In this document: positions 10,641-21,944 of the stretch, one piece after another | How the letters are laid out: each line of letters begins with the position of its first letter | Numbering within the stretch: position 1 is the first letter of the stretch | Notes under the pieces: generated by a model | The model's input: the letters and a program-made list of their open reading frames with translations, nothing else | What the model was told of the DNA's origin: nothing | The model's database searches: none | Position numbers and translations under genes: made by a program | Source: Scylla paramamosain | Lineage: Eukaryota > Arthropoda > Malacostraca > Decapoda > Portunidae | Assembly (NCBI RefSeq): GCF_035594125.1 | Contig: NW_026973672.1 | Coordinates: 1,880,001 to 1,944,000, forward strand | DNA: 64,000 nt | Direction: 5' to 3'

Positions 10641-11091
10641 CTTGCTACCATGGCAATACCAACCTCTTATGCGTTCTTGGATACCATTTGGCTGCCGGAG
10701 GTTGATAATAACCGTTTCGTGGATCTGGCCCCTGATGACTGGGAAAATCACTGCTGGGAGCAAACTTGGAAAGATGACCTTGGGCGAGTCCGGACATGAG
10801 AAGGGCTGGGTGGGGAGTGGTGGTGGCGATGAGGCTTGACCTCGAGTACTCGGATGGGAGAGTTGGGGGTGGCTCGGAGAAGGAACCAAGGGATACCCAC
10901 AATTCAGGAAGAAGCATGAACGGCAACCAGCAAAGAGGAGCGGCGTGATGAGTAGGAATAGGCGGCGACAGGTGTGACCACGGGGATGAGTCAGGAGCGG
11001 AGAAGAGGTAGAAGCGGCAGGGAAGATAGCACGTGGAGAGTGTGGTGACCCACGATTTGAGCGTGGTAGGAAATGACAACGCCTCGCAACT
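10641..11091. other. No gene recognised
   Basis: Upstream of Harbinger exon 1 and up to the tail of the outer family C LINE. A 159-codon minus-strand frame exists (11124-10645) but its composition (Pro, Ser, Leu rich) and lack of any known motif do not support a gene. Confidence 0.4.
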
Positions 11092-11752
11092 TAATAATAA
11101 TAATAATAAATACTTTATTGTCACGTATAATACATGAAAATTGCTTCATGAGCTCTCAGTAAAAGTGATAAAACCGCACATACGTCATACACTCCTCGTA
11201 CTACTCACACACATTGGTCATTTACAGGCCACAGGAACAAACCCAGTCTGTGCTACTGGTAGATTGTCTGTTGTTCATTTAACATTTTAATACTGCTAGG
11301 TACAAAAGATCTTGAATATCTTGATGTTCTACAGTATAATGACCTCAACCTTCTTCCAGAGGGTAACATTTGATAATATTGGTTTAAAGGATGAATGGGA
11401 TCATGTCGTACTACCTCACATCTCCGGACAACTGCTTTCTTATAAATTTCTACAAGAGGGATGATGTTCTCAACCCCAAGTTTCCCACAATTTTTCATTA
11501 TTTTACAAAGTTTGTTTTTTAATTCAATGTTACAATTTCCGTACCAGCAAGTTATATTAAACGAAAGAACAGATTGTATTATTGCTGAATAGAATATATC
11601 CATAATCTTTCTGTCAATTCTTAGTTTACTTAATTGCCTTACAAAATACATTCTAGAATTGATTTTTTTGTAAAGTGTCTCAACATTATTATTAAAAGAA
11701 AATTTATCATCAATTATTGTTCCTAAGTATTTATATTCCTTGACTCGCTCCG
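11092..11752 (-). mobile_element. Outer family C LINE, 3' part (RT C-terminus and (ATT)n tail)
   Basis: The minus strand begins at ERVKEYKYLGTIIDD (about 11750), continues with SRMYFVRQLSKLRIDRKIMD and ends with LLPSGRR-type residues (MLPSGRRLRSLYCRTSRYS), the C-terminal hallmark of this LINE group. The stop lies near 11253. The 3' UTR runs to an AATAAAGT-type end followed by (ATT)n at about 11110-11092. The other half of the same element lies at 15021-16919. The two halves meet in register when the insertion between them is removed. Confidence 0.85.
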
Positions 11753-11835
11753 ATTTTCTTCATTGTATTTTTAATGGAATTGGAAGGCTGCTGGTATTCC
11801 TGAGTTGCCTGGCGAGTTATGAAGCTACAGACATC

Positions 11836-14793
11836 ATGATGACGCGAATAGTTTGCTTTCTACTCTTCTGGTGGGTGCTACAGAGCTGTTCTGTGAGTGT
11901 GGCCGCTGTGTCTACCCGGACTGATGAGCCGCCGGATATAAACAAACAGCAGGAACGACTGATTTATGGCAAGGATATTCTGCTAACGTTAGCAAAGTCT
12001 AGCAACGTTGAGACATTTGCTGTGACCGTGCCAGATGCTGTGAAAAGGAAGGTGTTGCATCCAGAGGGAAAAACTAGAAATAACAAAAGGAGAGGAAGGC
12101 GGGGTGGTGTGAGGGTGAGGTGCAGACGACGCAGCGCCCGGCTCTCTCTCCCTATGTGTGTGGTCGGAAATGTTCGTTCAGTACGGAACAAGTTTGATGA
12201 ACTTAGTGCTTTGTGCAAGTGGAATTATGCATTCAGAGAGGCATCTATCATTTGTCTGACAGAAACTTGGTTAAGTGGTGAAAACGATCCCGACTCAGCA
12301 TATCATATTGATGGGTATCAATTAATAAAGAGCGATCGAACCCCAGACTCAGGAAAAAGTGCTGGTGGCGGAGTGTGTGCTTACGTAAACAACAGGTGGT
12401 GCAGGGATATAACTGTGATTGAGAAAGTCTGTAATGACTGCATTGAATACATGACACTTTCCGTGAGACCTTACTATTTACCAAGATAATTTAACAAGAT
12501 TTTCATAATAGTAGTTTATATTCCTCCAAAATATGTGGATATAAAAAATGCAGAAAGTCTGTTATATGATGCTGTGTGTAAGACTGAAAATATGTCACCT
12601 GAAGCAGTTAAATTAATAGCAGGAGATTTCAATGGTTCTAAATTTCAGAGTTATGTTCCTCATTATCACCAGTATATTGACTTTGCTACAAGAGAGGAGA
12701 AAATATTAGATCATTATTATTATAATATAAAGAATAGTTATAAGGCAAGTAAAATGAAGCCCCTCGGTTTGTCAGACCATGAAATGTGCCTCTTAACACC
12801 TATTTATAGACAAAAATTGAAAACTTGTAAACCTGTCATTAAGAAAATATATGAGTGGGATGACAAAGTGAGCGATACTCTGAGAGGCTGTATGGAATTG
12901 ACAGAATGGAACATACTGTATGATGAAAATGCTAGTATTGACGAGAATGTGGATGTCTTAAATTGCTATTTATCTTTTTGTGTGGAAAACATTTTGCCTG
13001 TCAAGAGTGTTAAGTGCTACCCTAACAATAAGCCCTGGTTTACGAAAAGTGTGAAAAATTTGCTACATGAGAAAAGACAATGTAGGTTACGAAATGATAG
13101 AGTCAACTTAAGAATCATTCAGAAGAAAATTGATGATATGATTAGTATGGAAAAAGAAAAATACAAAAGGAAAATAGAACATTGGTTTGAGAAAGATACA
13201 AAGGCTGCTTGGCAAGGTTTGCGTAACATTACTGGAATGACTAAGAAATCCGTGTGTCCAGATATTACAAATGTAAAGGATTATTGCAATGAATTAAATA
13301 AGTTTTATTGTAGATTTGATGTCCAGGATTATTCTTCAGAACAGAACAGCCTTACTGAGTTTTTACATAACAAGGAACATGGAATATTTACTGTAACGTG
13401 TGAGGATGTACTAGAAAGTTTGAAAAGAGTTAAGAGCAATAAAGCGGCAGGGCCTGATAGAGTAAGTGCTAAGGTAGTAAGCATTTGTAAATACGAGTTG
13501 GTTCCAGTTTTATGCAGAATTTTTCAGAGTTCCTTGGATCAATCTTATATACCTAAACTGTGGAAGACATCTGAAATTATTCCAGTGCCACAACATCAAA
13601 CCCCTAAAGGTTATAATGATTACAGACCTGTAGCCTTGACATGTATATTTATGAAATGTTTAGAAAGTGTTATTAAAAAGTTCCTGTTTCTTGAAGTGAA
13701 AGACCAAATGGATGTTTATCAGTTTGCCTATAAGAAAGATAGGTGCGTGGAAGATGCTACGTTATCAATTATAAATGATATACTTCGATTTCTGGAAAAT
13801 GTAAGCAACAAATCCAGTAAACACTTTGCTAAGGTGTTGTTCGTTGATTTTTCAAGTGCTTTCAACACAATACAACCTCATGTGTTAATGGAAAAACTTA
13901 TAAGTCTTAACGTGAGTCCACCACTTGTTCTATGGATACGCGAGTTTTTGGTAGGTAGGGTGCAATATGTAAAGCTTAAGGACCAGATCTCTGACTCAAT
14001 TGTAACAAACACAGGTGCGCCCCAGGGTTGCGTATTGTCACCACTACTGTTTTCTCTTTATACAAATGATTGTAGAAGTCAAAATGAGTGTACTAAGATA
14101 TTCAAATATGCAGATGACACTGCCATTGTCTCTCTCTGTGTAAATAATGATGTTATTTATAGAGAAGAAATTAACAATTTTAGTACATGGTGCAGGGATA
14201 ATTTTTTAGAATTAAATGTTAACAAAACTAAGGAGATGATTATTGATTTTAGTAAGACTCCCGTACAACATGAACCTTTGGAAATCAATGATGAAACTGT
14301 TGAAGTAGTAGAAGAATACAAATACTTAGGAACGATCATAGACAATAAACTCAACTTTTCCTCTCACATAGATAAAATATATAAGAAGGCAAACTCAAGG
14401 ATGTTTTCTGTTAGGAAACTATGCAAGTTAAAAGTTGGTAGTAAGATAATGGATTTGTTCTACAGTAGTATACTACAATCAGTTTTTTCATTTGCTATAT
14501 GTTGCTGGTATGGAAATAGTACTGTGGAATCTAAAGGTAAACTAAGCAAGATAATAAAGAAATGTAGCCGATTAAAAGTAAAAAATACAAAACCATTGTT
14601 GGAACTGTATAAACGAGCGGTTATTCAGAGAAGCAATATCATAATAAAAGACCCCAGTCACCCATTGCACACATGTTACGAATTGTTACCATCTGGCAGA
14701 AGATGGAGATCTGTGCAGGGCCGAACATCTCGGTATAGGGAGTCGTATGTTCCATCTAGTATCAGGATATTGAATGGGAATCAACAGTTGTAA
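11836..14793 (+). pseudogene. Endonuclease-reverse transcriptase ORF of inner family C LINE, one in-frame stop
   Basis: A single frame of 986 codons including the final stop, broken only by TAA at 12487-12489. The outer copy has Glu at that position (PREFNK), so one base change explains it. I chose ATG 11836 as start, though ATG 11839 and upstream 11740 are in frame. Residues 5-25 are hydrophobic like a signal peptide; a basic patch (KRRGRRGGVRVRCRRR, about 90-105) follows. Endonuclease blocks are NVRSVRNKFDEL, LTETWLSG, IAGDFNGS and GLSDHEMCLL. RT blocks are KAAGPDRVSAK, YNDYRPVALT, VLFVDFSSAFNTIQ, TGAPQGCVLSPLLF and KYADDTAIV. No RNase H domain is seen. Catalytic residues look intact, so the copy was active recently or is read around the stop. 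Confidence 0.85.
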
Positions 14794-14979
14794 AAGAAGG
14801 CAGCACTCAGGGACATCAGCAATACTTTTAATGTTTTTAATATTTTAATGTGTTCTATTTTTGATAGTTTATGATTGAGAATTTAATAGATGTAACTGAT
14901 AGTTTTAAGAATTTTTATACTTCTATATTTCTCTTTTATACTTTGGCAAGCACAAGACAAATTCTCTGTAAGAGCAATA

Positions 14980-14983
<4 letters not shown>

Positions 14984-15020
<37 letters not shown>
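14984..15020. repeat. (ATT)n tail of inner LINE
   Basis: About 12 ATT units directly after GCAATAAAGT. It marks the 3' end of the inserted LINE; on the right it abuts the broken RT gene of the outer element. Confidence 0.95.
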
Positions 15021-15021
<1 letters not shown>

Positions 15022-16919
15022 CTCACCATTTACAAACAGAGGAGGGTGATCATATAATGAAGTGCTGTAGTCTACGACCATCTCTTTTGTTTTCTTTACA
15101 TTTAACTCTAAAAAGTTGCTGCTGCACCAGTCCACAAACTTTTCCACCTCCTCTCGGTATGCAGTGTCATCATTACCACACCGACCCACAAGGATAGTAT
15201 CATCAGCATACTTAAACAAACGGCAGTTCACATCCCGACACACACAGTCACTTGTGTATATAGTAAAAAGCATGGGTGACAACACACAACCCTAAGGAGC
15301 ACCTGTGTTTGTAATGACGACACTCGATTTTGCACCCTGAAAGCTGACATATTGTGGTCGATGAGTCAAGAAATTATTAATCCATAAAATCAAGTTAGAA
15401 TTTACGTTCATATTTTTCAATTTAGTCATCATTAGGTGAGGCTGAATTGTATTAAAAGCGCTCGAAAAGTCTACAAAGAGGATCCTAGCATAGCGTTTAA
15501 AACTGGAGGTATTTCCTTTATCTAAAAAATTTAAAACATAGTCAGTGAAAGACAGGGTTGCATCCTCAACACACCGGTTTTTGGTATAAGCAAATTGATA
15601 ATTATCTACGAAATGGGTAGCCTGCTCTAACAATATATATTTAACTATTTTTTCAAGACATTTCATGATGACAGATGTTAAAGCTACCGGGCGATAATCA
15701 TTCTTACACATAGGAGGTGATTTCTTTGGTATCGGTATAACTTCAGATGTTTTCCATATTGCTGGTATGTAAGCTTCATCAAGTGATTGCTGAAAAATCC
15801 TACACAATATTGGAGCTAAAGGTTCCTTACACATTCTCAGGAAATTGCCATTGATCTTATCTGGACCTGACACTTTACCTATCTTAATTGATTGTAGACT
15901 TTTAAGTACATTTGCCTCTGAAATTACAATTTTTAAGTCGTTTGTATTCTGTAGCTGATTGATAATAACAGAAGATTCCTGTGAAAAGACATATTTATCA
16001 AATCTGGAATAAAAAACATTGAGTTCATTACAAAAATCTTTAGAATTGTTAACAGTGTGATTACCTGCACTTTTTCGCATACCTGTTAACTGCTTAATAC
16101 CATTCCATGCTGACTTTGTGTCTTTTTTGAATATATTTTCCACCTTTTGTTTATATCTATCTTTACATACTTTAATTACTGTATCAATTTCCCTTTGAAC
16201 ACTTTTTGCTCCAGTTTTATCATTTATGCCATAACAATATTTTTTCTTATTTATTAGTTCTTTTAGTTCCTTTGTAACCCATGGTTTGTTATTTGGAAAA
16301 CATCTAACTTTCTTTGTAGGTACAACATTGCTTATGCAAAAGTGCAAATAGGAATTTAATACATCCACATTTTTGTCTAGAGAGTCTCTGCTGTCATATA
16401 AAATATCAAAATCTGTTGTTTCCATACATCCTAAAAGGGTATCATTTACATCTTTGTTCCACGAGTATATTAATTTTTCAACTGGCTTACTACGCTTCAA
16501 TAATTGTATACTGGCGTAAGCAGACACATATTATGGTCAGAGACGCCCAATGGCTCTAGTTTCTTGGCCACATAGCTATTTCCAACATTACAAAAGAATG
16601 AATCTAATAATTTATCGTCTCTTGTTGGGAAACTTATAAATTGTTGGAAATGGGGGATACTTTTAAAATTACAGTGATCAAAATCACCTGTTATAATCTT
16701 AACGGCATCTGGATCACTATTTTCTATTTTTCTAACCACTTCAGATAGAATATTCTCAGCCTCCTTTGCATCAGAACTCGGAGGGATGTATACTACAATA
16801 AGATATATTTTGTTAAATTCTCGAGGTAGATAAAAAGGCCTCAGAGATAGTACTATATACTCAATATTACCATTACAGCATTTCTCGTACATGGAAACAG
16901 CACTACACCATTTGCTATT
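15021..16919 (-). mobile_element. Outer family C LINE, 5' part (endonuclease C-terminus and RT), minus strand
   Basis: The minus strand reads from NSKWCSAVSMYEKCC (16919) through the endonuclease to RT and stops at PPLFVNGE (15023), exactly where the inner LINE was inserted. It lacks the first third of the endonuclease (5' truncation at 16919). At this 5' end there is an inverted copy of its own bases 16835-16884 (see 16920-16969). Confidence 0.85.
15023..16892 (-). pseudogene. Endonuclease-RT gene of outer LINE, split and mutated
   Basis: The endonuclease part (16892-16497) has IITGDFDHCNF and GVSDHNMCLL. After a frameshift near 16510 the RT part follows (16527-15292): KVSGPDKINGNFLRM, KNDYRPVALTSVIMKCLE and ILFVDFSSAFNTIQP. 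TAG at 15294-15292 replaces the Gln of TGAPQG. The same frame then continues with VLSPMLFTIYTSD, FKYADDTILV and LNVKKTKEMVVDYS to PPLFVNGE. One shift, one stop and a 3.3 kb insertion make it dead. It is clearly related to, but diverged from, the inner LINE. Confidence 0.85.
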
Positions 16920-16969
16920 GAAATGCTGTAATGGTAATATTGAGTATATAGTACTATCTCTGAGGCCTT
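16835..16969. repeat. Perfect 50-bp inverted repeat with 35-bp loop
   Basis: Bases 16835-16884 (starting AAGGCCTCAGAGATAG) are repeated in reverse complement at 16920-16969, with 35 bp between. The left arm and loop are LINE endonuclease coding sequence; the right arm begins at the LINE's 5' border. The perfect match suggests a recent or conversion-maintained fold-back. Confidence 0.95.
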
Positions 16970-17795
16970 GCCTGCGATGGGGTATGATACTCTTGTCTCA
17001 GCATGTACTGGATTTTGAGAAAGTCGAGAGTTCGTGTCTTCGATCGCACAACACCGTTGTTACCACTGTTTCCGTAAATTTTGGCCACTTGTTGTCACCA
17101 GTGTTCCAGATGATGTTGACCACACTGTTTCCATGATGTACTTCTTACCGCTCCGTTGAAATGATGAATGTCTCTGTTGATGATGCTTGGTGTGGTGGTG
17201 GCTGCTCTGGAGGACCGCGTAGTAGCTTGATATTGTTGGTAGCGTGGAGGTCGTGGGTAGTGGTTTGATATTGTTGATTTGTGCGGGCAAAAGACATTCT
17301 ATAAAAGTTCTTCTAGATTTAATAATGGATAGAATGTACACACATGATATCGAGACACAATTGATTACAGACGTGACGATACCGATGTGCTCCTCTCTGA
17401 ACTGATATGAACTGGACTGAATGTGAACTGATCAAGTCTGACTCTCTCTGAAGACTCTTGTAAAACTGACTCTCCGAAGACTGACGATCTAGCTACGCGT
17501 ACATGAAGAATGTACATGGGATGAAGAAATGACCAATGAGATGCTTGGAAATGGGATGAAGGAACCAATGACAGCGGTCGTTATTTTGACTAATGACCAG
17601 GGAGGACGACAGGAACAGGCGATGCAGGTGCTTTCCCTAAGGACTGGCAGAAGTGTAGGGAAGGAAGGTGTGGTATTATTCCCTTGAGAGGGAGAGAGGA
17701 AGAAGAAAGGTTAAAAATCATTCTGGCTGGCCATGTGGGCAAACGTAGAATGAAATATATAAATGATGAATATATATAAAAAATAATTGTTTCAA

Positions 17796-17798
<3 letters not shown>
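16970..17798. other. No gene recognised
   Basis: Moderately GC sequence without coding frame or known repeat. Short motifs such as TCTGAAGACT/CTCCGAAGACTG recur near 17450-17490 but do not form a clear array. Confidence 0.4.

Positions 17799-17834
<36 letters not shown>
17799..17834. repeat. (GT)n microsatellite
   Basis: About 18 GT units, followed by an A-rich stretch to about 18120. Confidence 0.95.
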
Positions 17835-17836
<2 letters not shown>

Positions 17837-18127
17837 CACGGAAATCATCTAGAGTTCTTTCTTTTCTTCACTTTATTATTTGTAACGTTTCACTTTCACA
17901 TAAGGCATATTCAGGCTAAGAAAATAATTATATTTAGTACAATACAAAAAAATGAAAACAATAAATAAATAAATTAATTAATTAATTAAATAAATGATAA
18001 AAAAAATAATAAAGGACACAATAAAAAAAAAGAAAAAACAAAGAACCGACATATGTATAATGGTAGGTCACATTGTTTACTAAAAAAAAAAAAAAAATTT
18101 AATAAAAAGCAGTAAAGACAATGTATG

Positions 18128-19615
18128 GAGCAACCTTTCCTTCTTGCTGGAAGTTTGCCTACATTCAACCTGTTCCTAAAAAGTGTGACCGTTCTAATCC
18201 CTCAAACTACCGTCCTATTGCTTTAATTTCCTGCCTATCTAAAGTTTTTTAAACTATCCTCTACAGGAAGATTCTTAAACATCTATCACTTCATAACCTT
18301 CTATCTGATCGCTAGTATGGGTTCCATCAAGGCCGCTCTACTAGTGATCTTCTGGCTTTCCTTACTGAGTCTTGGTCATCCTCTTTTAGAGATTTTGGTG
18401 AAACTTTTGCTGTTGCCTTGGACAAATCAAAAGCTTTCGATAGAGTCTGGCACAAAGCTTTCATTTCCAAACTACCCTCCTACGGTTTCTATCCTTCTCT
18501 CTGTAACTTCATCTCAAGTTTCCTTTCTGACCGTTCTATTGCTGCTGTGGTAGACGGTCACTGTTCTTCTCCTAAATCTATTAACAGTGGTGTTCCTCAG
18601 GATTCTGTCCTGTCACCCACTCTCTTCTTATTATTCATTAATGATCTTCTAAACCAAACTTCTTGTCCTATCCAGTCCTACGCTGATGATACCACCCTGC
18701 ACTTTTCCACGTCTTTTCATAGACGTCCAACCCTTCAGGAGGTAAACATTTCACGCAGGGAGGCCACAGAACGCTTGACTTCTGATCTTTCTAATATTTT
18801 TGATTGGGGCAGAGCAAACTTGGTATTGTTCAATGCCTCAAAAACTCAATTCCTCCATCTATCAACTCGACACAACCTTCCAGACAACTATCCCCTCTTC
18901 TTCAGTGACACTCAACTGTCCCCCTCTTCTACACTGAACATCCTCAGTCTGTCCTTTACTTATAATCTGAACTGGAAACTTTACATCTCATCTCTAGCTA
19001 AAACAGCTTCTATGAAGTTAGGTGTTCTGAAATGTCTCCGCCAGTTTTTCTCACCCCCCCCAACCGGCTAACTCTGTACAAGGGCCTTATCCGTCCATGT
19101 ATGGAGTATGCTTCACATGTCTGGGGGCTTCCACTCATACCGCTCTTCTAGACAGGGTAGAATCAACAGCTTTTCGTCTCATCAACTCATTTCCTTCAAC
19201 TGACTGTCTTCAGCCTCTCTCTCACCGCCGCAATGTTGCATCTCTAGGTATCTTCTACCGCTATTTTCATGCTAACTGTTCTTCTGATCTTGCTAACTGC
19301 ATGCCTCCCCTCCTCCCGCGGCCTCGCTGCACAAGATTTTTTTCTTTCTCTCACCCCTATTCTGTCCACCTCTCCAGTGCAAGAGTTAACCAGTATTCTC
19401 AATCATTCATCCCTTTCTCTGGTAAACTCTGGAACTCCCTGCCTGCTTCTGTATTTCCACCTTCCTATGACTTAGATTCCTTCAAGAGGGAGGTTTCAAG
19501 ACATCCTTCATTTTTTTGCTACCGGTTTGGGGCCTTTTCTGGGACTGGCATCTCAGTGGGTTTTTTTTTTTTTTTTTTTTCGCCCTTGGCCAGGGTCTCC
19601 TACATAAAAAAAAAA
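18128..19615 (+). mobile_element. Family B LINE copy, RT to 3' end, + strand
   Basis: The longest + copy of family B. It starts within the RT at TFPSCWKFAYIQPVPKK and keeps SNPSNYRPIALISCLSK, LDKSKAFDRVWHKAF, SGVPQDSVLSPTLFLLFIND and SYADDTTLHFST. The Gly of PQG is Asp here. Frameshifts and stops lie near 18250, 18313, around 19065 and at 19150. The longest open piece is 18418-19071, then 19097-19618. It ends with CTGGCATCTCAGTGGGTTTT, a T tract, GGCCAGGGTCTCCTACATAA and an A-rich tail. The 5' part of the element (endonuclease) is missing. Confidence 0.88.
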
Positions 19616-19656
19616 TAATAAATAAATAAATAAATGAATGAATGTATGCATATACG

Positions 19657-19663
<7 letters not shown>

Positions 19664-19697
<34 letters not shown>
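19664..19697. repeat. (GT)n microsatellite after a family B tail
   Basis: About 17 GT units about 50 bp downstream of the LINE's A-rich (AAAT)n tail. Confidence 0.95.
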
Positions 19698-21050
<1,353 letters not shown>

Positions 21051-21327
21051 GTGCCGTCAGTAATTACTCAGGATAGATAGTTGGTTATAGGGGTGTGATA
21101 CACAGCCTCCCGCCTCATACTACTCATACAAGCTGTATTGACATTTTATTAATTTTGCTTGCTAAACTTCCCTGAAAGGACTAGTACCAATCGGACTAGG
21201 TCATGATGTACTCATATTTCTATTCTTGCAAATGATAATATTTTTAATATGGTGCTCTAAAGGGAATTGTAGCAAATAAAAAAAAAATCCTTACCCTACA
21301 TAACTGGGTGTCCACATTCGCCAGATT

Positions 21328-21329
<2 letters not shown>

Positions 21330-21423
<94 letters not shown>
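21330..21423. repeat. (CT)n microsatellite
   Basis: About 94 bp of uninterrupted CT repeats. Open frames across it are Ser-Leu or Arg-Glu read-through. Confidence 0.98.
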
Positions 21424-21426
<3 letters not shown>

Positions 21427-21944
21427 TTTTCTGTCTTTATCTCTTCCTGCTTTTCTTCCCTATTTGCGCATTTACTTTTATATTTACAATATAAATGTAA
21501 ATGGACAAATTGAAGAAAAAAATTTAATAAAAAAATTAAAAAATAAGCGAAACACAATGGCGTAATCACATTCCACGAAAGATGCCAAGCGATTGAGTTG
21601 GTCAGATTTACTTTTGTCATTATAACACATAAAAACAAGGTATTGAAAAACTGTATGCAGCACGTGGAATACCTCTATTTGTAGCTTACATACTGAGATT
21701 GAAAGAGACGCCATAAAATCACTTGACAATTATGATTACTAAAGAACACTGCTGCTCAAAATTAATGTCATTACTATACATCACGAAATTATACGAATAC
21801 TATGCAAAATTATTTTACGAAACTATTAATATACGATTACTGTATAAACGAATAGACAAATAAATAAACAAATAAATGAATAAATACATAAATAAATAGT
21901 AAACAGAAAAAGAGATATAAGAAGAAAGAATTGGAAGATTTGGC
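21424..21944. other. No gene recognised; AT-rich
   Basis: AT-rich spacer leading into the 62-bp minisatellite. No feature supported. Confidence 0.5.

Larger units (their letters stand above)
11753..15020 (+). mobile_element. Inner family C LINE, nearly full length, + strand
   Basis: It holds a leader region, an APE endonuclease, an RT and a 3' UTR of about 180 bp ending in AATAAAGT and an (ATT)n tail (about 14984-15020). The tail type and the C-terminal SGRRWRSVQGRTSRYRESYV block suggest the CR1/L2/Rex1 assemblage; the precise clade is not settled. It sits inside the RT gene of an older relative in the opposite orientation. The left border is inferred from where outer-element homology stops (about 11752). 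No convincing target-site duplication was seen. Confidence 0.88.

Noticed and set aside
10645..11124. Minus-strand frame of 159 codons with hydrophobic start
   Set aside because: No known motif, Pro/Ser-rich, overlaps the tail of a LINE and the flank of a transposase pseudogene.
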